Source: Ostrinia nubilalis
Lineage: Eukaryota; Arthropoda; Insecta; Lepidoptera; Crambidae
Direction: 5' to 3'
Assembly: GCF_963855985.1 (NCBI RefSeq)
Contig: NC_087108.1
Location: 10,744,001 to 10,808,000, forward strand
DNA length: 64,000 bases
Under the pieces are notes generated by a model. The model saw only the letters and a program-made list of their open reading frames with translations. It was not told the DNA's origin and did not search any database. Shown in pieces: positions 46,901 to 52,590 of this stretch (within the stretch, counting starts at the first letter, position 1; each line of letters starts with the position of its first letter). A program made the translations under genes and the position numbers.

Positions 46901-47259
46901 CGATGAGATCATACATACTCGTAATACTTTTTAACGATATTTTTTCAGTAGGTAAACTTATTGTTACATCAAATCTGTTAGTTCCTTTGAATTTGATTCA
47001 TTCTTTTTCCTATTATGGATAGATATTATTGTAGTTACCATTCTCAGGCACGTACCAATATCCTTATCGTTATATTTAATTATCTAAAATTATGTTTTAT
47101 TTACAGATGGTTGAAACACAAATGGTGAAAGGCAACGTTGCCCCACTGACCGTTAGCGCGCAGTACCTGAGCACGACCATAGTCAAGCCCGTCGTGGTCG
47201 TGTCTGCCGCGCACACGCCGCCGCCCGCGCCCCTGCCGCACCACCCGCCCCCCTCGTGA
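4577..47259 (+). CDS. Mnt: Max-binding repressor Mnt (12 coding exons, 589 aa)
   Basis: The protein is a bHLH-zipper repressor that pairs with Max, binds CACGTG and opposes Myc in the nucleus. Exons join as 4577-4991, 36413-36635, 38299-38530, 40904-41039, 41320-41384, 41499-41615, 42072-42149, 43632-43718, 44552-44654, 45913-45981, 46396-46487 and 47107-47259. Every junction is GT/AG with phase kept. The bHLH runs from about residue 243 to 290 (EVHNKLEKNRRAHLKECFEL opens it), with the His245-Glu249-Arg253 triad that reads CACGTG. The zipper follows at about 291-324 with Leu292, Leu306 and Leu320, and a block HEMERLAREKIA closely matches vertebrate MNT. The rest is low-complexity and rich in Pro, Thr, Val and Gln. 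No Sin3-interacting helix (LLEAA type) is visible in this model, so an alternative 5' exon may be missing. Identification as Mnt is firm; use of every small downstream exon is inferred from splice signals and phase. Confidence 0.9.
5000..7975. other. Mnt intron 1, 5' part: AT-rich, degenerate repeats
   Basis: No gene seen. Degenerate repeat traces include a LINE-like 'gtccagcagtggacgtcgtttgg' fragment near 6645-6670 and a decayed 'cttgatgttaagt' segment near 6705. A CACGTG lies at 5946-5951. Confidence 0.4.
7976..9085 (-). mobile_element. Mariner-like DNA transposon remnant, internally deleted
   Basis: A terminal sequence CAGGGTGTTTCAAAA at 7976 marks the 3' end. On the minus strand, 8767-8325 encodes the start of a transposase (MFSNSEYYEMMLCVGRADGN, resembling the DUF4817 helix-turn-helix found in this group). 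A frame change near 8540-8560 then leads directly to the C-terminal part of a DDE transposase (DITPLDFFLWGFVKNQVY). The whole catalytic middle is missing. I find no matching end beyond 9085, so the element is also 5' truncated or decayed. Confidence 0.65.
8325..8767 (-). pseudogene. Transposase pseudogene (N-terminal HTH fused to C-terminal tail)
   Basis: Reads as two overlapping frames: the N-terminal about 60 residues, then after a deletion and frameshift the C-terminal TPLDFFLWGF block and a long basic tail. The first two catalytic acidic residues are absent, so it is inactive. Confidence 0.6.
9090..10558. other. Intronic AT-rich stretch
   Basis: No gene recognised. A sharper patch at 10010-10330 holds 'ggccattgattggcc' and 'ggccaatcacagc' (CCAAT-like boxes on both strands) and a G-rich run. 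It may be regulatory. Confidence 0.3.
10559..10840. mobile_element. MITE with TIR TAAGRCTGATTTACACGTA
   Basis: The left end (taagactgatttacacgta) and the right end (tacgtgtaaatcagcctta) are inverted. Internal 'aatttagttacctactta' is repeated in both orientations. No coding content. Confidence 0.65.
10928..10995 (-). repeat. tRNA-like sequence with Pol III A and B boxes
   Basis: Minus strand contains an A box (TAGCTCAAAGG) and a B box (GGTTCGATTCC) at tRNA spacing, but stems pair imperfectly. Best read as a tRNA-derived SINE head or tRNA pseudogene. Confidence 0.5.
11960..12085. promoter_or_regulatory. Intronic GC island with motif copy and G-rich tandem repeat
   Basis: A compact GC-rich patch in AT-rich intron. 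It contains an exact minus-strand TGCGCGCCTGGTA (11977-11989), a GCGCAGCGCTGCGC palindrome (11984-11997), and two direct copies of CCAGGGCGGGGGGTGGTG 22 bp apart (12023-12062). Looks like an enhancer or an alternative start region; inference only. Confidence 0.35.
12880..12970. mobile_element. Small MITE, ends GGTACAGAKGCGTTCACATCA
   Basis: Inverted ends at about 12880 and 12948-12968. The same end sequence (gatgtgaacgcctctgtacc) also occurs alone near 10856-10876. Confidence 0.5.
13014..13334. mobile_element. Nonautonomous element with ends AAGGCCTCATTTACGGAG
   Basis: The left end (aaggcctcatttacggag) and right end (ctccgtaattatgaggcctt) are inverted. The roughly 320-bp inside is GC-richer than its surroundings and has no transposase. 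The open frames across it are not credible genes. Confidence 0.6.
13990..14007 (-). mobile_element. Mariner-type terminal end
   Basis: 'tattttgaaacaccctgta' is the inverse of the end seen at 7976 and probably ends a second decayed mariner-like element whose body lies to the left (about 13500-13990). A Lep1 fragment follows directly. Confidence 0.45.
14006..14165 (-). mobile_element. Lep1-type Helitron fragment (minus)
   Basis: Matches the inverse of the copy at 63650-63844: 'taacaaacatccacccagacatccaaactttcgcatttataatattagtagg'-type end. The 3' hairpin end is missing. Confidence 0.75.
14333..14485 (+). mobile_element. LINE 3' tail fragment
   Basis: A CAT/ATC trinucleotide run followed by 'ataggacgtccactgctgaa' and 'cataggcctcccccaataatg', a signature of an abundant lepidopteran non-LTR element. 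A second copy is at 52455-52590. Confidence 0.6.
14795..15035. mobile_element. LINE 3' end fragment
   Basis: 'aaagtcaaagtcaaaattcctttatttgtatag' start and 'gcgcttcgagaccaacatttggcaagtgctgagaagaag' body are typical of lepidopteran non-LTR tails. No coding part remains. Confidence 0.5.
15040..16830. other. Intronic stretch without recognised gene
   Basis: Only short open frames. A 13-bp-arm hairpin at about 15889-15918 (atttcccatagta / tactatgggaaat). Confidence 0.35.
16834..17192. mobile_element. Foldback MITE with about 120-bp inverted arms
   Basis: Ends AGACTAAGAGCTAGTGAACG and its complement. Arms 16834-16960 and 17072-17192 are nearly identical when inverted ('gtcatcgtggcttt' / 'aaaccacgatgac'). 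About 110 bp of unique centre. Confidence 0.8.
17193..18238. other. Intronic stretch with repeat traces
   Basis: A GATA-type microsatellite at 17450-17475 is followed by 'tttggtttatttgcaaaacacattgacaca', which looks like a LINE 3' end. Otherwise nothing recognised. Confidence 0.35.
18239..18362. repeat. Palindromic MITE family A, copy 1
   Basis: About 120 bp, ends AAGGCTGGGTTCCACCA and inverse, with internal 'tttgacaaacgtcaaaaat'. The family is present six times in the window. Confidence 0.75.
19028..19150. repeat. Palindromic MITE family A, copy 2 (inverted)
   Basis: Ends AAGGCTGAGTTGCACCACC; internal 'agatttttgacgtttgtcaa'. Orientation opposite to copy 1. Confidence 0.75.
19333..19611 (+). 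pseudogene. C-terminal remnant of a jockey-like LINE reverse transcriptase
   Basis: The open frame contains TTRDWNSLPATVFPENYN followed by a short basic tail, the usual end of ORF2 in jockey-type non-LTR elements. The catalytic domain is absent and the preceding 100 bp is broken. Confidence 0.55.
19612..20180. other. Intronic stretch, degenerate repeats
   Basis: Traces of family A ends near 19950 and 20033-20050 ('tggtgcaacccagctta'). No gene. Confidence 0.35.
20200..20560. promoter_or_regulatory. Intronic GC-rich patch with CACGTG
   Basis: 20200-20380 is GC-rich with an E-box at 20313-20318 and C-rich runs, followed by pyrimidine-rich sequence like an insect 5' leader. Could be an alternative Mnt start or enhancer. 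No coding exon recognised. Confidence 0.3.
20780..21006. repeat. GC-rich segment, probable dispersed repeat
   Basis: 'gcgggtgtcacccgtc' hairpin and a GC-rich body in AT-rich surroundings. No domain in any frame. Identity unknown. Confidence 0.3.
21218..21349. repeat. Palindromic MITE family A, copy 3
   Basis: Ends TAAGGCTGAGTTTCACCA and inverse, with internal 'gacagatttttgacgtttg'. Confidence 0.75.
21460..21515. promoter_or_regulatory. Small GC island with motif relative
   Basis: A short run of CG-rich sequence (gcgagcgcgcgcccgcc) is followed by a minus-strand TACGCTCCTGGTA (21495-21507), one change from the dispersed motif. Confidence 0.3.
22169..22310. repeat. Lepidopteran dispersed repeat ('cagcccaaaccactgga')
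   Basis: 'gactgactgactgactca' run, then 'cacagcccaaaccactgga' and 'gacgtaggcatccgctaaga', which I recognise as a very common lepidopteran repeat, probably Helitron-related. Partial copy. Confidence 0.5.
23157..23989. mobile_element. hAT-type element 1, 8-bp target duplication
   Basis: The TIR TAGAGGTTTGCACCGGAGC is present at both ends, inverted, flanked by perfect 8-bp copies of atttggac (23149-23156 and 23990-23997). Subterminal zones carry many CACCGG/CCGGTGA words. It inserted into the 2.8-kb transposon at 22414-25211, so it is younger. No transposase; it carries one intact small open frame (see 23527-23768). Confidence 0.9.
23527..23768 (+). CDS. Small ORF in hAT element 1, BESS-like end; possible captured exon
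   Basis: A T-rich tract and TTTAG precede an open frame of about 80 codons that ends at 23768. An ATG lies at 23553. The C-terminal part, LFGQLVASEMNHI then RFELMTEKII, resembles the BESS motif that ends MADF-BESS DNA-binding proteins. The pyrimidine tract and AG look like a 3' splice site, suggesting the last exon of a host or transposon gene was captured by the element. A poly(A)-like AT-rich sequence follows. Function unknown; it may be dead. Confidence 0.4.
25229..25445. mobile_element. MITE with ends AATGAGGGCTATCGTTTT
   Basis: Inverted ends at 25229 and 25445. Inside are two related halves with 'gtaaggtcctgtca' repeated. A similar internal segment lies in the hAT at 30098-30382. Confidence 0.65.
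25680..25760. promoter_or_regulatory. G-rich patch
   Basis: G-rich run (gggtgggggtggggggacg) with surrounding CpGs. Possible G-quadruplex or regulatory site; no more can be said. Confidence 0.2.
26301..27925. mobile_element. Tc1-like foldback: two inverted 5' halves of a transposon
   Basis: Ends CACTCGCGAGCAAAACTATG are inverted and flanked by TA. The left arm (26301 to about 27028) and right arm (about 27201-27925) are nearly identical when inverted: about five differences in the outer 210 bp. Each arm reads inward as the N-terminal DNA-binding half of a Tc1-like transposase (LQAGLSQRAVACQLHISQ; LAPKRPATGWKLTAGHR), with stops and frameshifts. The roughly 170-bp centre continues the minus-strand copy into the catalytic block (LFSDECRLYL). 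Not able to transpose by itself. Confidence 0.9.
28055..29068 (-). mobile_element. RTE-like LINE fragment, 5' truncated
   Basis: Minus-strand insertion inside hAT element 2. The 3' end carries a short 'aagtaagtcaagtca' tail, as in RTE-type elements. Only the second half of the reverse transcriptase remains. Confidence 0.7.
28085..29068 (-). pseudogene. Reverse transcriptase C-terminal half (non-LTR)
   Basis: An open frame of about 328 codons contains GVRQGCLLLPLLFLVVLDGV, the catalytic YADD box (LDYADDLCLLSH) and the typical C-terminal blocks LLYGCETWKVTK and WIGHTLRRD, then QGKRKRGRPKQTW. The frame is intact to the stop but lacks the endonuclease and the first RT blocks. The apparent start is a truncation point rather than a real initiation codon. 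Intact frame implies a fairly recent insertion. Confidence 0.8.
29890..30021. repeat. Palindromic MITE family A, copy 4
   Basis: Ends AAGGCTAGGTTGCACCATC and inverse, with internal 'tgacaaacgtcaaaaatctg'. Confidence 0.75.
30098..30382. mobile_element. hAT-type element 3 (285 bp)
   Basis: Ends CAGGGTTGGCGAACC and GGTTCGCCATCCCTG, flanked by perfect 8-bp acctagag (30090-30097 and 30383-30390). Internal repeats of 'ggcacg(c/t)g'. No coding capacity. Confidence 0.88.
30949..31052. repeat. Palindromic MITE family A, copy 5 (shortened)
   Basis: Same internal 'gcaaacgtcaaaaatctgtc', but the right half is reduced. Confidence 0.6.
31066..31460. mobile_element. LINE 3' end fragments
   Basis: Starts with a T/A run and 'ttctttattttcttataaga', includes 'ctcagcacttgccatatgt', and ends with 'agtgccactagtggtctaaa' followed by 'ttttgattttgatt', the tail of an abundant lepidopteran non-LTR element. 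No reading frame remains. Confidence 0.5.
31461..32514. other. Intronic stretch without recognised feature
   Basis: Short open frames only; no motif recognised. Confidence 0.3.
32515..32768. mobile_element. Foldback MITE with nested inner palindrome
   Basis: Outer arms share 'aattagtagttaaa' and 'gtagtattgtttggttt'. The centre is a second palindrome, 'gataccatgg...gaagatc' against 'gatcttccatggtatc'. Confidence 0.75.
32769..34620. other. Intronic stretch without recognised gene
   Basis: AT-rich, only short overlapping open frames on both strands (for example 33822-34100), none with a domain. Confidence 0.3.
34640..34942 (-). mobile_element. tRNA-headed SINE copy
   Basis: On the minus strand a tRNA-like head (34942-34872) with intact A box (TGGTCTAATGG) and B box (GGTTCGATTCC) is followed by a body ending 'cacttaccatcaggtgag'-type sequence. 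The head has mismatched stems and an apparent CAG anticodon without the long variable arm of tRNA-Leu, so it is not a working tRNA. The body matches 55800-55990. Confidence 0.65.
34943..35849. other. Intronic AT-rich stretch
   Basis: No feature recognised. Confidence 0.3.
35850..36412 (+). promoter_or_regulatory. Mnt: GC-richer zone before exon 2, possible internal promoter
   Basis: Contains CACGTG (35851-35856), a CRE-like TGACGTCA (about 35978), further CpG-rich sequence and an exact TGCGCGCCTGGTA (36238-36250). It could be an internal start for an Mnt form lacking exon 1. No ATG in frame with exon 2 is evident before the exon. Confidence 0.35.
36413..36635 (+). CDS. Mnt: Mnt coding exon 2
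   Basis: Acceptor tttgtttacag and donor GG|GTACGT. It encodes a Pro/Val/Ala-rich linker beginning EEEPKSPLSVRVV, immediately N-terminal of the bHLH. GC content is high compared with the flanking introns. Entry phase is 1 and exit phase is 2, matching exon 3. A copy of the TGCGCTCCTGGTA motif starts 8 nt past the exon end, and another lies 163 nt before the exon. Confidence 0.8.
36636..38298. other. Mnt intron 2
   Basis: AT-rich and nearly free of recognisable repeats. A motif copy TGCGCTCCTGGTA lies at 36643-36655, at the very 5' end. Confidence 0.5.
38299..38530 (+). CDS. Mnt: Mnt coding exon 3: basic region, helix 1, loop, helix 2
   Basis: Acceptor tctcccacag; donor CAG|GTCAGT, phase 0. 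A Ser-rich leader precedes the bHLH, which begins after GTR and ends at SAIRYIQ. The basic region has the His/Glu/Arg residues needed for CACGTG recognition. The loop sequence PATPDDKKTSN keeps the DDKKTSN block typical of MNT, which separates it from Mad/Mxd proteins. Confidence 0.95.
38531..40903. other. Mnt intron 3
   Basis: Contains one copy of the 'aatggcaatgccagattttg' element (39843-40090) and a motif relative TGTGCGCCTGGTA at 40879-40891. No gene. Confidence 0.5.
39843..40090. mobile_element. Repeat element B, single copy form
   Basis: Starts 'aatggcaatgccagattttg' and ends 'aatttccggcattgtctttt'; internal 'cgtaactcagttcagactga'. The same sequence forms both arms of the palindrome at 60085-60621. 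Confidence 0.7.
40904..41039 (+). CDS. Mnt: Mnt coding exon 4: leucine zipper
   Basis: Acceptor tattcgcag; donor G|GTACGT. It encodes the zipper, beginning VLRRKERECEHEMERLA, with leucines at 14-residue spacing and Cys/Ser at the intervening heptad positions. The exon is 136 nt, not a multiple of three, so skipping it would both remove the zipper and shift the downstream frame. It is bracketed by two same-strand copies of the TGCGCGCCTGGTA motif, 12 nt upstream and 24 nt downstream. Confidence 0.95.
41320..41384 (+). CDS. Mnt: Mnt coding exon 5
   Basis: A 65-nt exon with acceptor catttcag and consensus donor GT|GTAAGT. It completes an Asp codon from exon 4 and encodes an acidic stretch STEDKDRDETVNNQ. 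Exit is phase 0. Confidence 0.8.
41499..41615 (+). CDS. Mnt: Mnt coding exon 6
   Basis: A 117-nt, phase 0-0 exon with acceptor gatttcag and donor CAG|GTATGG. It encodes a Ser/Pro/Thr-rich segment beginning ITSSPPRSVARMD. A variant motif TGGGCTCCTGGTA starts 3 nt past the exon end and overlaps the donor region. Confidence 0.8.
42072..42149 (+). CDS. Mnt: Mnt coding exon 7
   Basis: A 78-nt, phase 0-0 exon with acceptor gttcgtag and donor CAG|GTAAAT. It encodes a Thr/Leu-rich segment. A 0.9-kb palindromic transposon begins only 14 nt downstream of the exon. Because the exon length is a multiple of three, skipping would remove 26 residues without a frameshift. Confidence 0.75.
42164..43060. mobile_element. 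Palindromic Tc1/mariner-like element with a second palindrome nested inside
   Basis: Ends CA(T/G)TGTGTCCGGGCATGTAG are inverted and flanked by TA. Outer arms are about 250 bp each (for example 'ggctatcgcatgatataaa' mirrors 'tatatcatgcgatagcc'). It occupies most of the first two thirds of Mnt intron 7. A related single end lies at about 53210-53290. Confidence 0.85.
42440..42630. mobile_element. Inner near-perfect palindrome
   Basis: Arms 42440-42506 and 42564-42630 (67 bp each) differ at one base. They give the same translated peptide on both strands (MSISFDVIVEQRYPFPAVSI), which is an artefact of the symmetry and not a gene. The 57-bp centre is unique. Confidence 0.85.
43331..43530 (-). mobile_element. 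Lep1-type Helitron copy (minus)
   Basis: 3' hairpin region 'cccgcggcttcacccgcgtg' and the 'tttataatattagtaggg' end are both present. Near full length. Confidence 0.85.
43632..43718 (+). CDS. Mnt: Mnt coding exon 8
   Basis: An 87-nt, phase 0-0 exon with acceptor tgttttcag and donor CAA|GTAAGT. It encodes a segment beginning NGQTVENGVTNAL. It lies about 100 bp after a Lep1 Helitron fragment. Confidence 0.8.
44552..44654 (+). CDS. Mnt: Mnt coding exon 9
   Basis: A 103-nt exon, entry phase 0 and exit phase 1, with acceptor ttctttctag and donor G|GTGAGA. It encodes a Gly/Leu/Val-rich segment beginning VMGSGGLVVGPAALQL. Confidence 0.8.
44957..45005. repeat. Near-perfect 24-bp-arm palindrome with 1-nt centre
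   Basis: 'gtgtcataccgtgtgctcgctcac' is mirrored by 'gtgagcgagcatacggtatgacac' with one difference. With almost no loop it favours a DNA cruciform or a dimeric protein site rather than a small-RNA hairpin. Confidence 0.8.
45046..45235 (+). repeat. Diverged GC-rich tandem duplication carrying two motif copies
   Basis: Two copies, about 105 bp apart, of 'actgtRacttatgcgc' followed by 'cctggta' and later 'ggcagccgacc'. The stretch is clearly GC-richer than the intron around it. Both copies keep the exact 13-bp motif (45065-45077 and 45170-45182). Confidence 0.6.
45536..45592. repeat. Short hairpin, 24-bp arms
   Basis: 'cacacctacataacagacagaat' mirrored by 'attctgtctgttatgtaggtatgtg' with a 6-nt loop. 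Could be a tiny MITE. Confidence 0.6.
45913..45981 (+). CDS. Mnt: Mnt coding exon 10
   Basis: A 69-nt, phase 1-1 exon with acceptor ttggttacag and donor G|GTAAAG. It encodes VTVENNRAPKENGLVS and a following PTPVST. It could be skipped without a frameshift. Confidence 0.75.
46396..46487 (+). CDS. Mnt: Mnt coding exon 11
   Basis: A 92-nt exon, entry phase 1 and exit phase 0, with acceptor gtttgtcgcag and donor AAG|GTAGTG. It encodes a segment beginning EGGSMVVSGLTPLVV followed by a His/Leu/Thr-rich stretch. Confidence 0.8.
46643..46803. mobile_element. MITE in Mnt intron 11
   Basis: Ends AATTCGTCGCTTGCCTCTCTAACTGACG-type, about 38 bp inverted arms around a roughly 85-bp centre. Confidence 0.7.
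47107..47259 (+). CDS. Mnt: Mnt coding exon 12 with stop codon
   Basis: Acceptor tatttacag. It encodes 50 residues beginning MVETQMVKGNVAPLTVSA, ends in a His/Pro-rich tail and stops at TGA 47257-47259. High GC is confined to the coding part. Confidence 0.85.
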   Translation: MVETQMVKGNVAPLTVSAQYLSTTIVKPVVVVSAAHTPPPAPLPHHPPPS

Positions 47260-50200
47260 TCCCGCCGGGCGCTGCGCCTGCACGCCTCCTCCAGCTGAGC
47301 TCTGCATGCCTGGTACTTTGAGAAAACCGAAAGATTGGGTCTGATGATTTAGAAGAACGTTCTTGAGTCTGCTGAGATTAAAACTATAAAAGTGTGATGG
47401 TGAGAACACCAGCTCTACTGAATTTAACTAACTATAGCCAGACCGAAATTCTGAGCTTAAGGCACACTTCAAACTGGCGATGAGACTCAAAATAGAGCTT
47501 TGTGAAGAATTACCAATATGATTATGGCACAAGATACCAAGATTGTGATTAGCCCAGCAGTTCTACTTCCATCAGAATAGGCTAAAGGTCTCAAACTTTT
47601 AAGCTGGAATACCTGTCATCATGATTGTTACTCTTGGTGCGTGCTTGAAACAGCGCTAAGATCAAATAACTTTAACGGAGTAGCAGAAGTACTTAACACT
47701 CTATGTCTCACGAGCAGAGCAGGATCAAAAGTTAAAGTTCCTCCCGCGTGAAAGGGCGTGTTTTGTGTTGGGTTGACTCCTCCTAGGCCCAAGTTTTCGA
47801 CCCTCTTCTTTCTTCACTGCCAAAGTATTCTGTAGCAATAATTACGGTAATGCGAGTGACTTTTCCTATGTGAGGTTTAACGCAATAGTGCAGGTGGCTT
47901 GAAAAACAGTGCGTCAAGACTGTGGATGCGACTACATGACTATCTTGAGCGAAGTGACTGGCGGTGGATCCGACCATCGCACTACAAGTTAACTCTTTAT
48001 ATTTTTCTACTGATACCGATAGTCCATATTGTGATCGCATACAATAATTTAATAGTTTTACGAGTGAATGTAATAAATCCATTATTTAATTTTTATTTAT
48101 TGTTAGAACTAGGGAGCAAAAATATAGTCAAAATTACGAAATGGATCGGAGCGGATTCTAAAAGTGCGGTGAAAATCGACGATATCATAGTCTATTACAG
48201 TTGATTCGGGCGCCTACGCAACTGAGCGAGTTTAAAAATAAGTGTGAGACGCAAAAAATAATTGATTTTCTAAGGTGTCACAATCAGACTATCTAAATGA
48301 ACTAAATGAATACTTTTCCATGAATCGTGACGACGTAGGTTTAGGCTAAAGTGTACTTGTTATGTATAGACTAACAAGATGAAAGTTTATTTTTGCTATA
48401 TAATCTGTGATGTGTGCAGTTTAGGTACTGTAGAAAACTCTGTACAAAGACGTCTATAGGTGTTGTCAATTTCTAACAATGAGTGTTATAAAGTCAATAT
48501 AAAATGATAATTAGGTATTATAAAAATTGTGGCTTATACGTGTAAAATGCAATATTAATTTTGAACATCTTATGTGATATGAGCTGGCATCAAGCACTAA
48601 GAAACCAGAAGTTAGAGAGAGTGGTCCGATTTCTTTGCGAAATGCATTTAATTAATTATTATTTGCTGGGTGTTGTTAATGTCACAATAAGTGTGATCTA
48701 AGCAAAAATAACCGATGCATTTAGGATATTAATGATTTATAAAGAACTTCGTGTTTGGTGTAATAATAAGGTTTAATTATTATTAATCAGATGTAAAAAT
48801 GCATTTGATTACTAAATACATATTTGTGTAATATTGTGGCATTAGTACTAGGGCATTATGGCTCTCGAGGAGTGTCTGGTTTCTTGTGCTGGCACGGGCC
48901 GCGCGGCCGTCCTCACAGTGTGCCTAAAGGGATAGCGGAATTACTAAAGTAAATAATTAGTTTCGGTCGGCCAAGCTAAATATAGGTCATTGTATTAGGC
49001 CTTTGACAAGCTTTCGGTTAATGGAAGGCACGTCTTTGTCGTACTTGTCCCAAACTAAATTAAGTTTGATACGTCGAAAAGACGTATGGTTGAAATCGAC
49101 ATGTTACGTCGTATAAACGTGGATTAGTTAATAAGTAAGGCAAGTATGTATCTAATAAAGTAAGTATGTTAGAGGAATTTGGGGTATAAATTGAAAGTAA
49201 AATAAAATTCAATTTGGCTTGGCTGGTTCGAAAGTTTCGATTCTGAAATCACCTTTCAACGCTTTAAAATACTTTTTCAGTGTTGAAAGCGGATTATGTT
49301 AATGTATAAGTAAGTCGAGGGTATACTTTAGCTCTCTGTTTCTGCGTTGTTAAGTTTTGCCGGCGTTTCAACGTTGTTCTTGTTAACTTAGCATTGTAAT
49401 GATGGGTCAGACAAACACTGGATTAAAATATAATAAAAGGAATTTTAGTTTGTACTTACTATTTTGGAAATTAATATTCTAAATTTAAAAAGTGCGGCAA
49501 AGTTACGTCAATCTTTTCACAGTGAATGCCTGACCTACTTTTGTACTCTCCGTCTCTTTCGCTCACTTCGTCGAAGGTTAATATAAAAAGGGACAGTGAT
49601 ATGTAACATTCGGTCTTCAATAAAGCAATATTGTGCCAACAGATGACGGTTGAAATTGTTGGATTTTTTGGTGTATTATGTTTTTAAGGAGCCTAAGTTA
49701 AAAATGAGAGTTTTCACATTTGCCTTTTGTACGTCTTTAGGACGTATGTTTTAATTTCTTTGGTTATTCAAAACTCTCAAATTTAACATTCTATTTCAAT
49801 GCGTTTTTACTTAAAATACACTCAACAGCACACTCTTGGATTTAGTGCGAGTAAAAATATGAACAAACATTAGAGTTCCCAATTTTAAACAGGGATTGCT
49901 AAGTTTCAACGAATTGAAATAGATAGGCTCAAAATACTTTATGAACGAGCTTACACTGACTGCTCAGACATAATTTAATATCGATAATGACAGTGCAATA
50001 ATACTTACAAAAATAAAATATATGTATCTTCTTTCTCTACCAAAAATAAATGAATATTTTTGCATCAAAATTACATGCTAAATTGTAATATACAGTTGCC
50101 ACCCATGTAATAATACAAATCAAAATAGCTGTATTTTGGCAGGTAAATATGTACTATTTTTCTATTACATGAGAAAATTTAATGGAAATAGTCACATAGT

Positions 50201-51330
50201 TTGCTATAGGTTATCAGAAGCGATAAGAGACTGCATTTAGGCTTTGGGAAATATCATAAGTAGATATAATGACATTTAGCTGGATACTAAAACGGGAATG
50301 TGAAAATTCTGCCAACTTACTCAGTATCATTTGAAGACATTCTTTGAATTTTTCCTTAGTTTGGGAATATTTTCGGTACGTTCTCACTCAATGGTTACAT
50401 TTTGGGAAAGTGATATTGCTATAATTTTGTAACTTTCATTTTTTTATTAGTACATAATTGGCTGAAATCTATCTATGAGTATTGTGTTGTGATTAAAATT
50501 ATATCTTATTCATAATGTTTTAATGGCAGGTTGGCACGCATAACTTTAAGTACCGTTTTAGTATACAGTTGTACAGCAGTGCTAGAATTTTGGGGCTAAA
50601 ATACTAAGATTATAGCACCGCTGTATCTTATTTAATTAGGAAGGGTGGCAACCCGAGCATTTCATTTTTATTTTATATAAAATAACAATAATTCATTATT
50701 TACTTATTTTAAATGTTTAGTCCTGAGGTATGGTCTCAAATGTAAATTGATTTAAAATAAAATTATTATTTCTATAGTAAAATAACACATTTTACCCGAC
50801 TGTGTAAGGAGGGCTATATTTTCTATTATAATATATAACTGGATGTGTTTGTTATTTATTTATACATTTTATGATAAGTATTTAGTGTTAAATTAGATAC
50901 ACTTTCCTATTATTTGTAATATTATGTACATTTCTATTTATTTTCATCTGGTAAAACTTACGATTGGCTGTGACTGTCTTGGAATTTTTTTGTCACTTAA
51001 ATGTCGTTTTGTGCGATTAGTCATGATTTTTATTGTATTAATTATTATTTTTTAATTATTCGGCTGCAATCTGTACTATGGCTCATTTTCTATTCTCATT
51101 ATTTTAAATTATTAATTATATTTTACGATTAATTTAATAATACAGAGCCCGCTCCATCGATTAAGTGTTTGTGTCTATTTTTTGTGCTTTAATACTTTTT
51201 CAAAAAAGCAGTATTTTCATCAAAACAGTGCTTTTTGAACTGATAATAATATTTTTGTCACTTTGCCTAATTATTAGGTTGAATGGAAATATGTAAAAAT
51301 AATATAAATAAAGAGAGAATTTTATTTTAA
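47260..51330 (+). other. Mnt: Probable Mnt 3'UTR
   Basis: After the stop codon comes about 4 kb of AT-rich sequence with no gene and no recognisable transposon, in contrast to the repeat-filled introns. Such a clean tract fits a long 3'UTR. AATAAA signals occur at 49201-49206, 49619-49624, 51307-51312 and 51365-51370; the later ones are my best guess for the distal end. A motif relative (TGCATGCCTGGTA) lies at 47303-47315, 44 nt past the stop. The true end needs RNA evidence. Confidence 0.45.
49619..49624 (+). terminator. Candidate proximal poly(A) signal
   Basis: AATAAA within the Mnt 3'UTR, followed by T/G-rich sequence near 49660-49680. An inferred early polyadenylation site. Confidence 0.3.
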
Positions 51331-51370
51331 TTGTAATAATATTCTGAAGCGAAATGCTCATGTAAATAAA
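51307..51370 (+). terminator. Candidate distal poly(A) signals
   Basis: AATAAA at 51307-51312 and again at 51365-51370, followed by T-rich sequence near 51420. After this the sequence becomes a mixture of GC-rich pieces and repeats, so I place the gene end here. Confidence 0.35.
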
Positions 51371-52454
51371 ATGACGTAGTGTATAAAGTTATAATATGTT
51401 AGAAATACACAAAAACTACATATTTTTTACTGTCTTTCATTCCAAAACCCAAATTGAACTACTTGCAAGTAATAGTTGCAAAAACACGAAAGAATATAAC
51501 TTATTATGGTAGGTATAACCAAAATATAAATATTGGCACTTGGACCATTATTGCACAAAGCTACTTTCTAAGCAAAGTTTGTACCAAGCAACTGTAGAAG
51601 AAAGGAAGAAGAATCTACTCAAATACATTTAATTTTGTTAAATAAACATATATTTAAACATTGAAGTAATATTACTACGTATAGAACAGACATCGCGAAC
51701 AAAATTATGTGCAGTGCGGGGTGCGGGGCGGGAATTTGACGGACAGCTGTCAGTCAAATCCATGACTATCAAGTTTCATAATTTATGGCGATAAAATCTG
51801 CACCAGAAAATGTCGTACTTCATTGCTAGGATTGCGCGAATAGTGACGTTCCTGCGGTCGCCTCATCATAGACATTTTTAATCGATTGTGAAAATAAACA
51901 AATCGACTAAATTGTGTTATTTATAATTTTCATGGTGCTCAATAGCAAAAATGTTCAGCTACTTACATTATTTTCTTTTATTATATTGTGCGTTTCCTGT
52001 AATGTAATCTAAGCGCCCCTTCTTTAGACTAATATTAGCCCTCCTAGACAAGTGACAAAACGTGGCAGTTGAAACGAAATCACTTCGCTCTGCCGTTTTT
52101 TGGTGTTAGTTACTTCACTCTGTGATGCGAATTTAAAATTACAACTGGCGATTCCGAATTCACAACTGAGGGGATTGTGGCTAACGTGTTACTTGTGCTA
52201 CAAGTGCGTATGGGCTTCATACTGATGCTTAAGCCTTTAATAATTTTTCTTCCCGATTAAAATCTAATGTAATCGATAATCGCCTTGAGAATCGTTAACT
52301 GGTATTTTCTAATTCGATAAAAAAATTACCCATCTCTAGTTTAAAACTGTCATCCAACAGCGCACGAAATATCATGAGTTATAGATAATGATACCATTAC
52401 AGAGGCGACACTTCGTTTACGTTTAGTTTCTGCCTATTGAATTGGATACTGTAA

Positions 52455-52590
52455 GGAATCATCGTCATCATCATTTTAGCTACTGGACGTCCACTTCTGA
52501 ACAAAGGCCTCCTCCAATGATTTTCACGTCGCCCAGTTGATAGTGGCCTGCACACAGCGTCTTCCTGCTATCTTTAGTCAGTCCATCTTG
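52455..52590 (+). mobile_element. LINE 3' tail fragment
   Basis: 'catcatcattttagctactggacgtccacttctgaaca' related to the copy at 14333-14485. Confidence 0.6.
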
